DNA of 64,000 nucleotides, taken from an uncultured Pedosphaera sp. GTDB taxonomy: Bacteria > Verrucomicrobiota > Verrucomicrobiia > Limisphaerales > Pedosphaeraceae. The stretch spans positions 1 through 64,000 of the forward strand of contig CAIXFN010000099.1 of the NCBI GenBank assembly GCA_903918755.1. Direction: 5' to 3'. The translations under genes were made by a program, and so were the position numbers. Of this stretch, positions 8,472-16,277 are shown one piece after another. Numbering within the stretch: position 1 is the stretch's first letter; each line of letters begins with the position of its first letter. The notes under the pieces were generated by a model that worked only from the letters and a program-made list of their open reading frames with translations, did no database searches and was not told the origin of the DNA.

Positions 8472-9446
8472 ATGAGTTATTTGGCCCGGGCGCGGGAAGT
8501 TTTTGATGTGGAACTCGCGGCGCTGAAAAGCGTCCGCGGCTTGCTGGATGAATCGTTCGACCGGGCGGTCGAGATGATCGTGGCGACCATGGCGCAGCGC
8601 GGGAAAATCATTGTGGTGGGGATCGGCAAGTCGGGAAATGTCGGGGGCAAGATTGCCGCGACGCTGACAAGCACGGGTTCCACGAGCGTGGTGCTCAACA
8701 GCGTGGACGCCCTGCATGGGGACTTGGGGATCGTCAATGACGGGGATGTCGTTCTGGCCCTGAGCTATTCCGGCGAATCGGAGGAACTGGTTTCCCTGGC
8801 TCCCGCCTTGAAACGCTTTGCGGTGAAAATCATTGCCATCACCGGCGGAATAAAATCCTCGCTGGCGGGCTACAGCGATGTGGTGTTGAACGTGAAAGTG
8901 CCCCGCGAGGCCTGTCCCTTCAACCTCGCCCCCACCTCCAGCACGACAGCCATGCTCGTGATGGGAGATGCGCTGGCGATGGCGGTGCTGGAAGCGCGGG
9001 GGTTCAAGGAGGCGGATTTCGCGCGGCGACATCCCGCGGGCGCGATCGGCCGGGCAATGTTGTTGAAAGTGGGCGACATCATGCGGACCGGCGAACGCAA
9101 TGCGATCGCCCGCGAGGATTTGACCGTGGAACAAGCCTTGCTCGTGATGACCAAGGCAAAATCGGGGAGCCTCAGCATTGTGAATGCGCGCGGCAAATTG
9201 ACCGGGGTTTTCACCGACGGCGATTTGCGGCGGCTCATGGCAGCGGATCGCGCGGGTTGTTTTGACAAGCCGCTGGCGGCCGTGATGACCCGGAATCCGA
9301 TCGCGATTCGCGAGGATGCGCTGGCAGCCGCGGCCTTGAAGATTTTTGACGAACGAAACATCGACGACCTGATTGTGGTCAACGCCCGGAAGGAACCGGT
9401 GGGGTTGATTGATTCCCAGGATTTGCCCAAGTTGAAGATCATGTAA
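8472..9446 (+). CDS. kdsD: Arabinose-5-phosphate isomerase (KdsD/KpsF/GutQ)
   Basis: This 324-aa protein would interconvert ribulose 5-phosphate and arabinose 5-phosphate, the first step towards Kdo for lipopolysaccharide. It has an N-terminal SIS sugar-isomerase domain (about residues 35-170: GIGKSGNVGGKIAATLTSTG, HGDLGIV, LALSYSGESEELV, HPAGAIGR) followed by two CBS domains (about 205-320: GDIMRTGERN and AAVMTRNPIAI). This is the standard layout and length. The start at 8472 (MSYLARAREVF) matches the family N-terminus; the longer frame reads through repeat DNA. It implies an LPS-bearing outer membrane. No kds neighbours are present. Confidence 0.93.
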   Translation: MSYLARAREVFDVELAALKSVRGLLDESFDRAVEMIVATMAQRGKIIVVGIGKSGNVGGKIAATLTSTGSTSVVLNSVDALHGDLGIVNDGDVVLALSYSGESEELVSLAPALKRFAVKIIAITGGIKSSLAGYSDVVLNVKVPREACPFNLAPTSSTTAMLVMGDALAMAVLEARGFKEADFARRHPAGAIGRAMLLKVGDIMRTGERNAIAREDLTVEQALLVMTKAKSGSLSIVNARGKLTGVFTDGDLRRLMAADRAGCFDKPLAAVMTRNPIAIREDALAAAALKIFDERNIDDLIVVNARKEPVGLIDSQDLPKLKIM

Positions 9447-9483
9447 TTGCCCGCCGAAAGTCGGGTTTATCCCAAAATTTACT

Positions 9484-10275
9484 ATGCTGAAGCGCACCCT
9501 TCTTTCCATTCTGCTTGCCAGTGCGGCCGTTTCCGGTTTAACCGGTTGCAGTACGATGCCGGAAACACAATCCATGACCGCACCCACATTGCTCGAGGCG
9601 CAAACGTTTCAGCGGACCCTCCCGCCCGGTGGCCGCACGGATTATCTGCTCCATCTGCCCAAGGATTACCGCGCCGGGACCGCCCAGCGCTGGCCGCTGA
9701 TCCTGTTTCTGCATGGCTCCGGAGAGCGGGGCACGGATGTAAACAAGGTGCGGACGCACGGCCCGACGAAATACCTTGTCCAGCATCCGGAATCGCCATT
9801 CATCGTGGTCTCGCCCCAATGCCCGCCGGGCGAACATTGGTCCAGTGAAACCCTGCTGGCGCTGCTGGATGACGTGAGCCACCGGTATGCCGTGGACACC
9901 ACCCGGGTCTATTTGACCGGCTTGAGCATGGGCGGCTACGGGAGTTGGGAACTGGGAACGTCCCATCCGGAGCGCTTCGCGGCCATCGTGCCCATCTGCG
10001 GCGGCGGGGAATTCCTCAGCGTGCTGCTGGCCGGTTTTGATGGGCGCGGGCCGGCTTTGAAGTCCCTGCCGATCTGGGCTTTCCACGGCGGCAAGGATAC
10101 GACCGTCCCGTTGGCGGAATCGCAACGCATGGTGAAGTTCGTGCGGGATGCCGGGTGTCAGGAGGTGGAGTTGACGGTGTATCCGAACGCGGGCCACGAT
10201 TCCTGGACGGAGACCTACAATAATCCGCGGTTGTACGAGTGGTTATTGCGGCATCAGCGGACGCCGGCAAAGTAA
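9484..10275 (+). CDS. Lipoprotein alpha/beta hydrolase (phospholipase/carboxylesterase-like)
   Basis: This 263-aa protein has a lipoprotein signal peptide with the lipobox LTGC, so it should be anchored to a membrane facing the periplasm. The mature part is an alpha/beta hydrolase: PLILFLHGSGERG oxyanion region, nucleophile Ser148 in GLSMGGYGSWE, an acidic residue in GGKDTTVP and the histidine in NAGHDSW. The closest groups are predicted peptidases/esterases of the PHB-depolymerase or phospholipase-carboxylesterase type. The substrate is unknown. It begins 37 bp after kdsD but is not obviously linked to it in function. Confidence 0.88.
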   Translation: MLKRTLLSILLASAAVSGLTGCSTMPETQSMTAPTLLEAQTFQRTLPPGGRTDYLLHLPKDYRAGTAQRWPLILFLHGSGERGTDVNKVRTHGPTKYLVQHPESPFIVVSPQCPPGEHWSSETLLALLDDVSHRYAVDTTRVYLTGLSMGGYGSWELGTSHPERFAAIVPICGGGEFLSVLLAGFDGRGPALKSLPIWAFHGGKDTTVPLAESQRMVKFVRDAGCQEVELTVYPNAGHDSWTETYNNPRLYEWLLRHQRTPAK

Positions 10276-10375
10276 GGGGCAATTCGGCGGAATCGGGGAA
10301 CGGGTTGACAAAACAAATCCGGATTGGGCAGATTATGGCCCGTCAGGTGCCCTGATCACGTAAACAAATCCGCTT

Positions 10376-12067
10376 ATGAAGAAACCATTCGCCAAATTGC
10401 TGCCCGGAATACTGTTGGTCGTTGCGCTGATTGGAACGGCCGGGGCGGAGGACAAAAAGGACAAGTCGGACAGCAGCGGCAAAGCCGGGGCGAAGGGTGA
10501 AGGCGGTGACGGTGGCAGCGACGCCAAGGTTTTCGAGGAGCCGGCGTTGTCGGTGACCACGCACACCATCAAGGTCAACGGCCAAACCTTGAAGTATCAT
10601 GCCACGGCGGGGTACATCCTGCTCAAGGAGGAGGAAGGCAAACCCCTGGTGAAGGGTGGTGGTGGCGGCAAAGGCTCGTCCGACAGCAAATCCGACAACG
10701 AACCGAGCAAGACCAAGGACGGGCTCAAGCCCAAGGCGAAGGTTTTTTTCGTGGCTTATACCTTGGATGGCGAACGGGATCTCTCCGGCCGGCCGGTGAC
10801 CTTTGCCTTCAACGGCGGACCTGGGTCTTCCTCGGTTTGGCTGCACATGGCGTCCGTGGCCCCACGGCGGGCGCTTTTGTCGGACGAGGGCGAAGCGCCG
10901 CCCCCGCCTTACCAATTGACCGACAACGAATCCACCTGGCTCGACAAAACGGACCTGGTGTTCATCGATCCGGTTTCGACGGGTTACAGCCGACCGGTGG
11001 GCAAGGAAGATGCCAGCCAGTTTCACGGGCTGAAGGAGGACATCGCGAGCGTGGGCGATTTCATCCGCTTGTATATCTCGCGCAATAGCCGCTGGCTATC
11101 CCCGAAATTGTTGCTGGGCGAGAGTTACGGCACGACGCGCGCTGCGGGGCTGTCCGATTACCTGCAGAACCGGTACGGGCTGTATCTGAACGGCATTATC
11201 CTGGTTTCGACCGCGCTTAATTTTCAATCCATCGTGTTTGCGCCCCAGAATCTGGAGCCTTATGTCCAGTTTCTGCCCACCTATGCGGCGAGCGCCTGGT
11301 ATCACAAGAAATTGCCCGACGACATGCAGGCCAAGAGTTTGCTCGAAGTGGTGACGGCGGCGCGGACGTTGGCCGGGGGCGAATACGCCACCGCGCTGCG
11401 CCGGGGCGACCAGCTTCCCAGCGCCGACAAAGTCCGGCTGGCGGGCGAATTAAGTCGCTATACCGGTTTGCCCGCAGCGGACATTTTGCGCTGGAAATTG
11501 CGGATCCGCGACAGCCTGTTCTTCACCCATTTGCTGCATACGGAAGGCAAGGTGGTGGGACGGTTTGACGCGCGCTTCTCCGGCCTGCGCTACGAACCGG
11601 GCACGGATGGCGGCGACCAGGATCAGGAATACGATCCCAGCGACGAAGCGGTGACCGGACCGCTCGGCGCCACGTTTAATGACTACATCCGCCGGGAACT
11701 GCAATTTGAGAGCGACATCCCCTACGAACTCGTGGCGGACGTGCAGCCGTGGAATTTCGGCGAAGGGGGCGTGGGCTATCCCAACACCTCGGAGGATTTG
11801 CGCAAGGCGATGACGCGCAATCCCTATCTCAAGGTTTGGGTGACGTGCAGCTATTACGACCTAGCGACGCCGTTTTTCGGCGCGGAATCCGTGGTGGCGA
11901 CGATGAATCTGGAACCGGCCATCCGGGCCAACCTGCAGTTTTCGTATTATGAGTCCGGGCACATGCTGTACATCCACAAGCCGTCCCGGGTGAAGTTCAA
12001 GGCGGACTTTGAAGCGTTTCTGAATGATGCGCTGCATCAACAGACCGTGCATTCGGCCGCGCGGTGA
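10376..12067 (+). CDS. S10 family serine carboxypeptidase-like protein
   Basis: The predicted 563-aa exported protein has a signal peptide (MKKPFAKLLPGILLVVALIG) and a low-complexity Lys/Gly/Asp segment over about residues 22-45, with a second one near 95-120. The peptidase domain carries the S10 signatures: FNGGPGSSSVWLH, the nucleophile Ser250 in LLGESYGTTR, an aspartate region around CSYYDLATPFFG, and the histidine His529 in YESGHMLY. S10 enzymes remove C-terminal residues at acid pH; bacterial members are usually periplasmic and uncharacterised. With the S9 peptidase and the lipoprotein esterase it forms a run of exported hydrolases on the same strand. Confidence 0.92.
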   Translation: MKKPFAKLLPGILLVVALIGTAGAEDKKDKSDSSGKAGAKGEGGDGGSDAKVFEEPALSVTTHTIKVNGQTLKYHATAGYILLKEEEGKPLVKGGGGGKGSSDSKSDNEPSKTKDGLKPKAKVFFVAYTLDGERDLSGRPVTFAFNGGPGSSSVWLHMASVAPRRALLSDEGEAPPPPYQLTDNESTWLDKTDLVFIDPVSTGYSRPVGKEDASQFHGLKEDIASVGDFIRLYISRNSRWLSPKLLLGESYGTTRAAGLSDYLQNRYGLYLNGIILVSTALNFQSIVFAPQNLEPYVQFLPTYAASAWYHKKLPDDMQAKSLLEVVTAARTLAGGEYATALRRGDQLPSADKVRLAGELSRYTGLPAADILRWKLRIRDSLFFTHLLHTEGKVVGRFDARFSGLRYEPGTDGGDQDQEYDPSDEAVTGPLGATFNDYIRRELQFESDIPYELVADVQPWNFGEGGVGYPNTSEDLRKAMTRNPYLKVWVTCSYYDLATPFFGAESVVATMNLEPAIRANLQFSYYESGHMLYIHKPSRVKFKADFEAFLNDALHQQTVHSAAR

Positions 12068-12133
12068 GGGCAGGCGGACGGGAAGGGTTGGACTGAGGAC
12101 GCCTGAGCCCGGACGTGGGAATTGCGGAAAGCG

Positions 12134-12400
12134 CGATGTCAGGGCCTTCTGACCCTTCGTCGCCAATAGGCTATGCAGGGCAGGCTGTCGGCTCCTACAA
12201 GGGGGAGATGGTCGGAAAGGTAATGTCAGATTCTGGGGTATCGCGCCGCTTTCAGGGCGCGGGAAGGAAAATGCCATAGAACCCAGCCTGTTTAGGCTGG
12301 GCTTAAGGATTACGGCCTTTCAGGCCGTTCCGAGCGTCGGGAAGCCTGATCTCGCACTTGGGATTTGCGGAAAGGGCGATGTCTGATTCTCCATACCGGC
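12134..12400. repeat. Dispersed hairpin-bearing repeat, copy C
   Basis: Second long copy of the element at 8184-8420, with the same order of blocks and the same hairpins: GCGCC/GGGCGC, CCCAGCCT/AGGCTGGG with loop GTTT at about 12283-12302, and CGGCCT/AGGCCG at about 12313-12327. The phrase TTGCGGAAAG.GCGATGTC occurs at both ends (about 12123 and 12365), as if two elements were nested or joined. It fills the gap between the S10 gene and the small membrane protein. Confidence 0.85.
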
Positions 12401-12459
12401 TGCTACAAAAATGCGGTTTGGCGGGCGGGGAAGATGGATGATCACCTCCGCGAAGAAAA

Positions 12460-12807
12460 ATGAAGGCTTTCATGAAATCCGCCGGCCGATCTGTTGCCTC
12501 GTGGCTGCTGCGTCCCTGGGTCAAAAGGGTGATTGGGTGCACGCTGGTCGTTTATCTCGGGTTCTTCGTGCTGGAGGGGCTCATCAACCTGCTGAGCCAT
12601 TTGCCGCCGTATCCGCTGAGCTTTGATCCGGTCATCCTCGCGCTGTTCCGGGTGGAACGGGTGATCCTGGCGCCTCGCTCCGGTTTGCGCGCCTTGTGGC
12701 CCGGGGAGATGACTCCAAGTTGGCTAAACGGGTTGACCGCGGGGCTCAATTTTTTGAGCTGGGGCGCGGTGGTGGCATTGGTGCGCCGGTTTTGGAAGCG
12801 CGCCTAA
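12460..12807 (+). CDS. Small hypothetical membrane protein
   Basis: This 115-aa protein is of unknown family. It has two likely membrane segments, VIGCTLVVYLGFFVLEGLINL (about residues 25-45) and GLNFLSWGAVVALVRRFW near the C-terminus. Basic residues precede the first (WVKR) and follow the second (RRFWKRA), so both ends would face the cytoplasm. A second ATG four codons later is an alternative start. It is credible as a gene because of its membrane pattern and length, but no function can be inferred from its neighbours. Confidence 0.6.
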   Translation: MKAFMKSAGRSVASWLLRPWVKRVIGCTLVVYLGFFVLEGLINLLSHLPPYPLSFDPVILALFRVERVILAPRSGLRALWPGEMTPSWLNGLTAGLNFLSWGAVVALVRRFWKRA

Positions 12808-12995
12808 GTCCATGGAATTTGCGTGGGGAGCGAAGATGGGAAACCGGCCCACTTGGAAGCCGAGTTTGCCACAACCGTCTTCAGCGTTGGCTGAATTTGA
12901 TGATGGGAACCCAAGGTAGGCGCTCGTGCCTCGCGCCAACCATGGGCTAGCTGGCGCAACACCTTTGGTGTTGGGGATTGGGGTGGGGAAGCGAC

Positions 12996-14537
12996 CTAAT
13001 TGGCCTTTTCCTTCTCCGCAAACAAACCGATCTCCGAGATCGCCGGACACACGGGCGCCTGGGTGATGCGCAGCCGAACCTTGTCGGTGGTGACGGGTTC
13101 GCCGCGCACCAGGCGGCAGTTGCCGATACTGGTGCCGGTGGCAAATTCAACCCATTGGGCTCCCTGCCATTGATCCAGGGCGAAGGCTTCGATGCGCTGG
13201 CCGAGCGGCAGGTATTCCCGGATCCGGACGACGTTGAACGTGACCGGTTTGCCAAGGTCCAGGACGATTTCGGGAGCGGTCGCGGCGTCATCCGTGGACC
13301 AATAAGTATCGCGCTGGTTGTCCGTGACGTTGGCCGGCGCGAACCGGGCCGCGTTACCCCGGAAATTGGAAGCGGTGACTTTGGCAGCGCGGGCGAGATC
13401 GTGGGCAAAGGTGGCATCGACCAGACGGCGGAACTCGCGCAGCGATCGGGCATCGTTGTCGTGGATGAGCCCACGGCGGTCGGGCGGGAGGTTCAGCAGC
13501 AAGCCGGCTCCGCGTCCCACGGACTTATAATACAAATCCAGCAGTTCGCGCGGCGTTTTGACCCGCGTGTCTTCGGCGGCGTGATAAAACCAGCCGGGTC
13601 GGATTGAGACATCGCATTCGGCGGGTACCCAGTCGGTCCCCGGGCGGTCGCCCCGATTGAGGCGGCGGGAGTCGGCGCTGCCGGGGGCGAAATCGGCGGC
13701 ATTCAAGGTGGCCCAGCAGGTCGCTCCCGCCTGGCCGCGCTCATTGCCGACCCAACGCAGGTCGGGCCCGCCATCGCTGAACATGCACGCCAGGGGTTGC
13801 AGGTCGCGGACCAATTGGCGCGTGGCGGGCCATTGGTAATAGGTGAGGGCGTCGATCTTGCGGGTTTCGCGGGCGCCCCCATAAAATCCATCGCCCCCAT
13901 TCGCGCCATCGAACCAGACCTCGGAGATGGGCCCATATTGGGTCAGGAGTTCGCGCAATTGGTTCTGGTAATAGGTTATGTATTCCGGCCGCCCATAATC
14001 CTTGTGATTCCGATCCCAGGGAGACAAATACACGCCAAACTTCAGGCCGGCGCGGTGACAGGCCTCGGAGATATCCTTCACCATATCGCCGTGGCCATCC
14101 TGCCACGGGGAGTGTTTGATCGAGTGCTCGGTGAATTTCGACGGCCAGAGACAAAAGCCGTCATGGTGCTTGCAGGTGAGGATCAATTCCTTCATCCCGC
14201 CTTCGGCGGCGGCACGGACGATCTGGTTGGCATCGAAGGAGGTCGGGTTGAAAACCGTTTCCGCTTCGTCGCCCCCGCCCCATTCTTTGTCGGTGAAAGT
14301 ATTGACCGTGAAGTGCAGGAAACCGACAAACTCCATGGCCTGCCATTGCAACTGGCGCTCCGTGGGCACCGGACCATAGGCTGCCGGGGGTGGTGTTTCG
14401 GCCGCGGACCCGGAGGTAACGCCCGCCCAGAGCGCGAGGAAGGCGGCCAAAAATCCGGTGGCAGTGACCCGGTGGTGGAGATGGCCGCCCGTTGGCCGGG
14501 CATTGGGTTCAACGAGAAGAGGGAGAGGAAGTGACAT
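12996..14537 (-). CDS. GH29 alpha-L-fucosidase with C-terminal F5/8-type domain
   Basis: This 513-aa exported enzyme should release alpha-L-fucose from glycans. After an N-terminal signal-like segment (VTATGFLAAFLALWAGV, about residues 24-40) comes the GH29 barrel: EFVGFLHFTVNTFTDKEWG, LTCKHHDGFCLWPS, KFGVYLSPWDRN and the nucleophile Asp210 in EVWFDGANG. The C-terminal part (about 370-513: AARFAPANVTDNQRDTYW, PEIVLDLGKPVTFNVVRIRE) resembles a discoidin/F5-8 type C carbohydrate-binding domain. The start codon is the only ATG before the signal segment but leaves about 22 extra residues, so the exact N-terminus is uncertain. It points to use of fucose-containing polysaccharides. Confidence 0.92.
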   Translation of the reverse strand: MSLPLPLLVEPNARPTGGHLHHRVTATGFLAAFLALWAGVTSGSAAETPPPAAYGPVPTERQLQWQAMEFVGFLHFTVNTFTDKEWGGGDEAETVFNPTSFDANQIVRAAAEGGMKELILTCKHHDGFCLWPSKFTEHSIKHSPWQDGHGDMVKDISEACHRAGLKFGVYLSPWDRNHKDYGRPEYITYYQNQLRELLTQYGPISEVWFDGANGGDGFYGGARETRKIDALTYYQWPATRQLVRDLQPLACMFSDGGPDLRWVGNERGQAGATCWATLNAADFAPGSADSRRLNRGDRPGTDWVPAECDVSIRPGWFYHAAEDTRVKTPRELLDLYYKSVGRGAGLLLNLPPDRRGLIHDNDARSLREFRRLVDATFAHDLARAAKVTASNFRGNAARFAPANVTDNQRDTYWSTDDAATAPEIVLDLGKPVTFNVVRIREYLPLGQRIEAFALDQWQGAQWVEFATGTSIGNCRLVRGEPVTTDKVRLRITQAPVCPAISEIGLFAEKEKAN

Positions 14538-15063
14538 ATGGGTAATATTGGTCAGCGGGTTGATTGGTTCCGCGGCTGGGCCGGCGGGCGGTACGAATAC
14601 CCGGTGTTGGCCATGCTTTCACATTGGCGCGGGATTTGCCAGCGCAAGTTGGCGGGCAAAAATAGGGAGGGAGCGACGGGGAAATAGGTGGCGGGATCGG
14701 GCGGCGGGAGTCAACGGCGTAGCCTCATCGTCTTGGAGACAGGCTCAGGACTCCCGAGTCCGCGGAAAGCGCGAGGCCCGCTCGGTGGACCGACCAACCT
14801 CGGTTCCGAAGATTTGCTTCTCCATGGAACCCCATGCCGCCCCGCCGGGGCTTGGAGGTTTGTTTTGGAGCGGTTGCTATAAACATGTCGCGCCGCTGGC
14901 GCTAGGAAGCGGATGGGGTGGGGCATTCCGCCGCCGCCTGATGGCGGGCATCCTTCCAGGAGGCCCGGAGGCGTTCCTGAACCCGACCTGCCCAGCTTAG
15001 CTGCGAGCGAAGCGGGGGGGGCAAAGCCATTAGTATTCTGCACCCTCTCCCCAAGGGCGGGGT
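14538..15063. repeat. Repeat-containing gap with palindromic GC-rich blocks
   Basis: No credible gene lies in these 526 bases. They contain the palindromic blocks GCCGCCCCGCCGGGGC (about 14838) and GCCGCTGGCGCTAGGAAGCG (14892). The second recurs as CCCGCTGGCGCTGGGCAGCG at 16090. Such blocks resemble the dispersed REP-like repeats that give spurious open frames. The minus-strand frame 14711-15043 is one of these and is not called as a gene. Confidence 0.55.
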
Positions 15064-16029
15064 TTAATCCAAACCGCAGGCGAGCTTCGCGCGTTTCAAC
15101 ACCTTCTCCGCCACGGTGCGGGCGCGGGCGGCGCCATCGGCGAGGACGGCATTCACGTGGTCGAGATTGTTGGCGAGTTCGGCGCGGCGGGTCCGGGCGG
15201 GAGCGAAGTAGGTCCAGTAGTGTTCGAACAGCGCCTTCTTCAAGTCGCCATAGCCCAGGCCACCGGCGCGGAGGCGATCTTCAAAATCCGTGGCCACTTT
15301 GGCGGGAGCCACGAGTTTTAGCAACTGGATGGCCAGGTTGTCCGCGGCATCCGGCTTGGGTTCGGCCGGGGAGCGGCTGTCCATGACCAGGCCCATGATG
15401 CGTTTCCGGGTGGCCTTTTCCTCACCGAATATTTCAATGGTATTACCGTAGCTCTTGCTCATCTTCTGGCCGTCGGTGCCGGGTACGAGCGCGGTGGTTT
15501 CCCGGGTGCGCGGTTCGGGAATGATGAACGTGGGACCATAGGTTTCGTTGAACTTGATGGCCAGGTCGCGGGTGACCTCCACATGCTGCTTCTGGTCGCG
15601 GCCCACCGGGACGATGTTGGAATCGTAAAGGAGGATGTCGGCGGCCATGAGCACGGGATAGGCAAAAAGGCCGTGGTTGGGCGAGATGCCGCGGGCCACC
15701 TTGTCCTTGTAGCTCGTGCAGCGCTCCAGCAAACCCATCGGCGCGAGGGTGGTTAGCATCCAGGCGAGTTCGGTGACTTCCGGGACATCGGATTGGCGGA
15801 AGAACACCGAGAGCTTTGGGTCCAGACCGCAGGCCAGGAAATCCAGGGCCACATCGAGGGTATTGCGCCGGCGTTCCGCGGCGTCGAACAGGGAGGTCAT
15901 CGAGTGGTAATTGGCGATGAAATAGTACGCCTCACCCTGGGTCTGCAGTTCAATGGACGGGAGCATCATCCCGAAATAGTTTCCGAGATGCAGCGCGCCC
16001 GACGGTTGTATGCCTGATAAAATTCGCAT
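15064..16029 (-). CDS. trpS: Tryptophanyl-tRNA synthetase
   Basis: This 321-aa class I aminoacyl-tRNA synthetase charges tRNA-Trp. It shows the HIGH-type motif in SGIQPSGALHLGNYFG at the N-terminus, the family block MLTTLAPMGLLERCTSYKDK, GRDQKQHVEVTRDLA, and the KMSKS loop in TDGQKMSKSYGNTIEIF. Length is normal for bacterial TrpS. The start at 16029 (MRILSGIQPSG) is preferred over 16047 since it fits the conserved N-terminus. It lies downstream of dnaE on the same strand, about 250 bp away with repeat DNA between, so it probably has its own promoter. Confidence 0.96.
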   Translation of the reverse strand: MRILSGIQPSGALHLGNYFGMMLPSIELQTQGEAYYFIANYHSMTSLFDAAERRRNTLDVALDFLACGLDPKLSVFFRQSDVPEVTELAWMLTTLAPMGLLERCTSYKDKVARGISPNHGLFAYPVLMAADILLYDSNIVPVGRDQKQHVEVTRDLAIKFNETYGPTFIIPEPRTRETTALVPGTDGQKMSKSYGNTIEIFGEEKATRKRIMGLVMDSRSPAEPKPDAADNLAIQLLKLVAPAKVATDFEDRLRAGGLGYGDLKKALFEHYWTYFAPARTRRAELANNLDHVNAVLADGAARARTVAEKVLKRAKLACGLD

Positions 16030-16089
16030 TCGGGGGCAACCTAACAAGCCGGGGCGGGGGGTTCAAACGGAATGTCGGGCGCATACCGC

Positions 16090-16270
16090 CCCGCTGGCGC
16101 TGGGCAGCGGATGCTGGAGGGAAAAGCGAGGGGCGAGAGGCGGGGTTGTTGGCAGACCGATGCAGGGACCGCCTGCCCCCTTCGCTCGTTAGCTTCCGAC
16201 TTCGCCAAGGCTACGCCGGACAGGACGGAGGCCAGGAAAGGCGGAACTCCGAACCGGGGCTGCCGCGTCG
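16090..16270. repeat. Dispersed repeat cluster, partial copies
   Basis: The block CCCGCTGGCGCTGGGCAGCG at 16090 matches 14892. From about 16160 the phrase AGCTTCCGACTTCGCCAAGG and CGCCGGACAGG match the left part of the element at 5754. The two repeat families therefore abut here, between trpS and dnaE. Confidence 0.6.
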
Positions 16271-16277
16271 CGGAAAT

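Noticed and set aside
5537-12400. CRISPR array
   Set aside because: The repeats are few, long, unevenly spaced and lack unique spacers of constant length; no cas gene is present.
14711-15043. Minus-strand open frame of 110 codons between the fucosidase and trpS
   Set aside because: It is a translation of palindromic repeat DNA (NLQAPAGRHGVP-type peptide), which recurs with repeat copies rather than as a gene.
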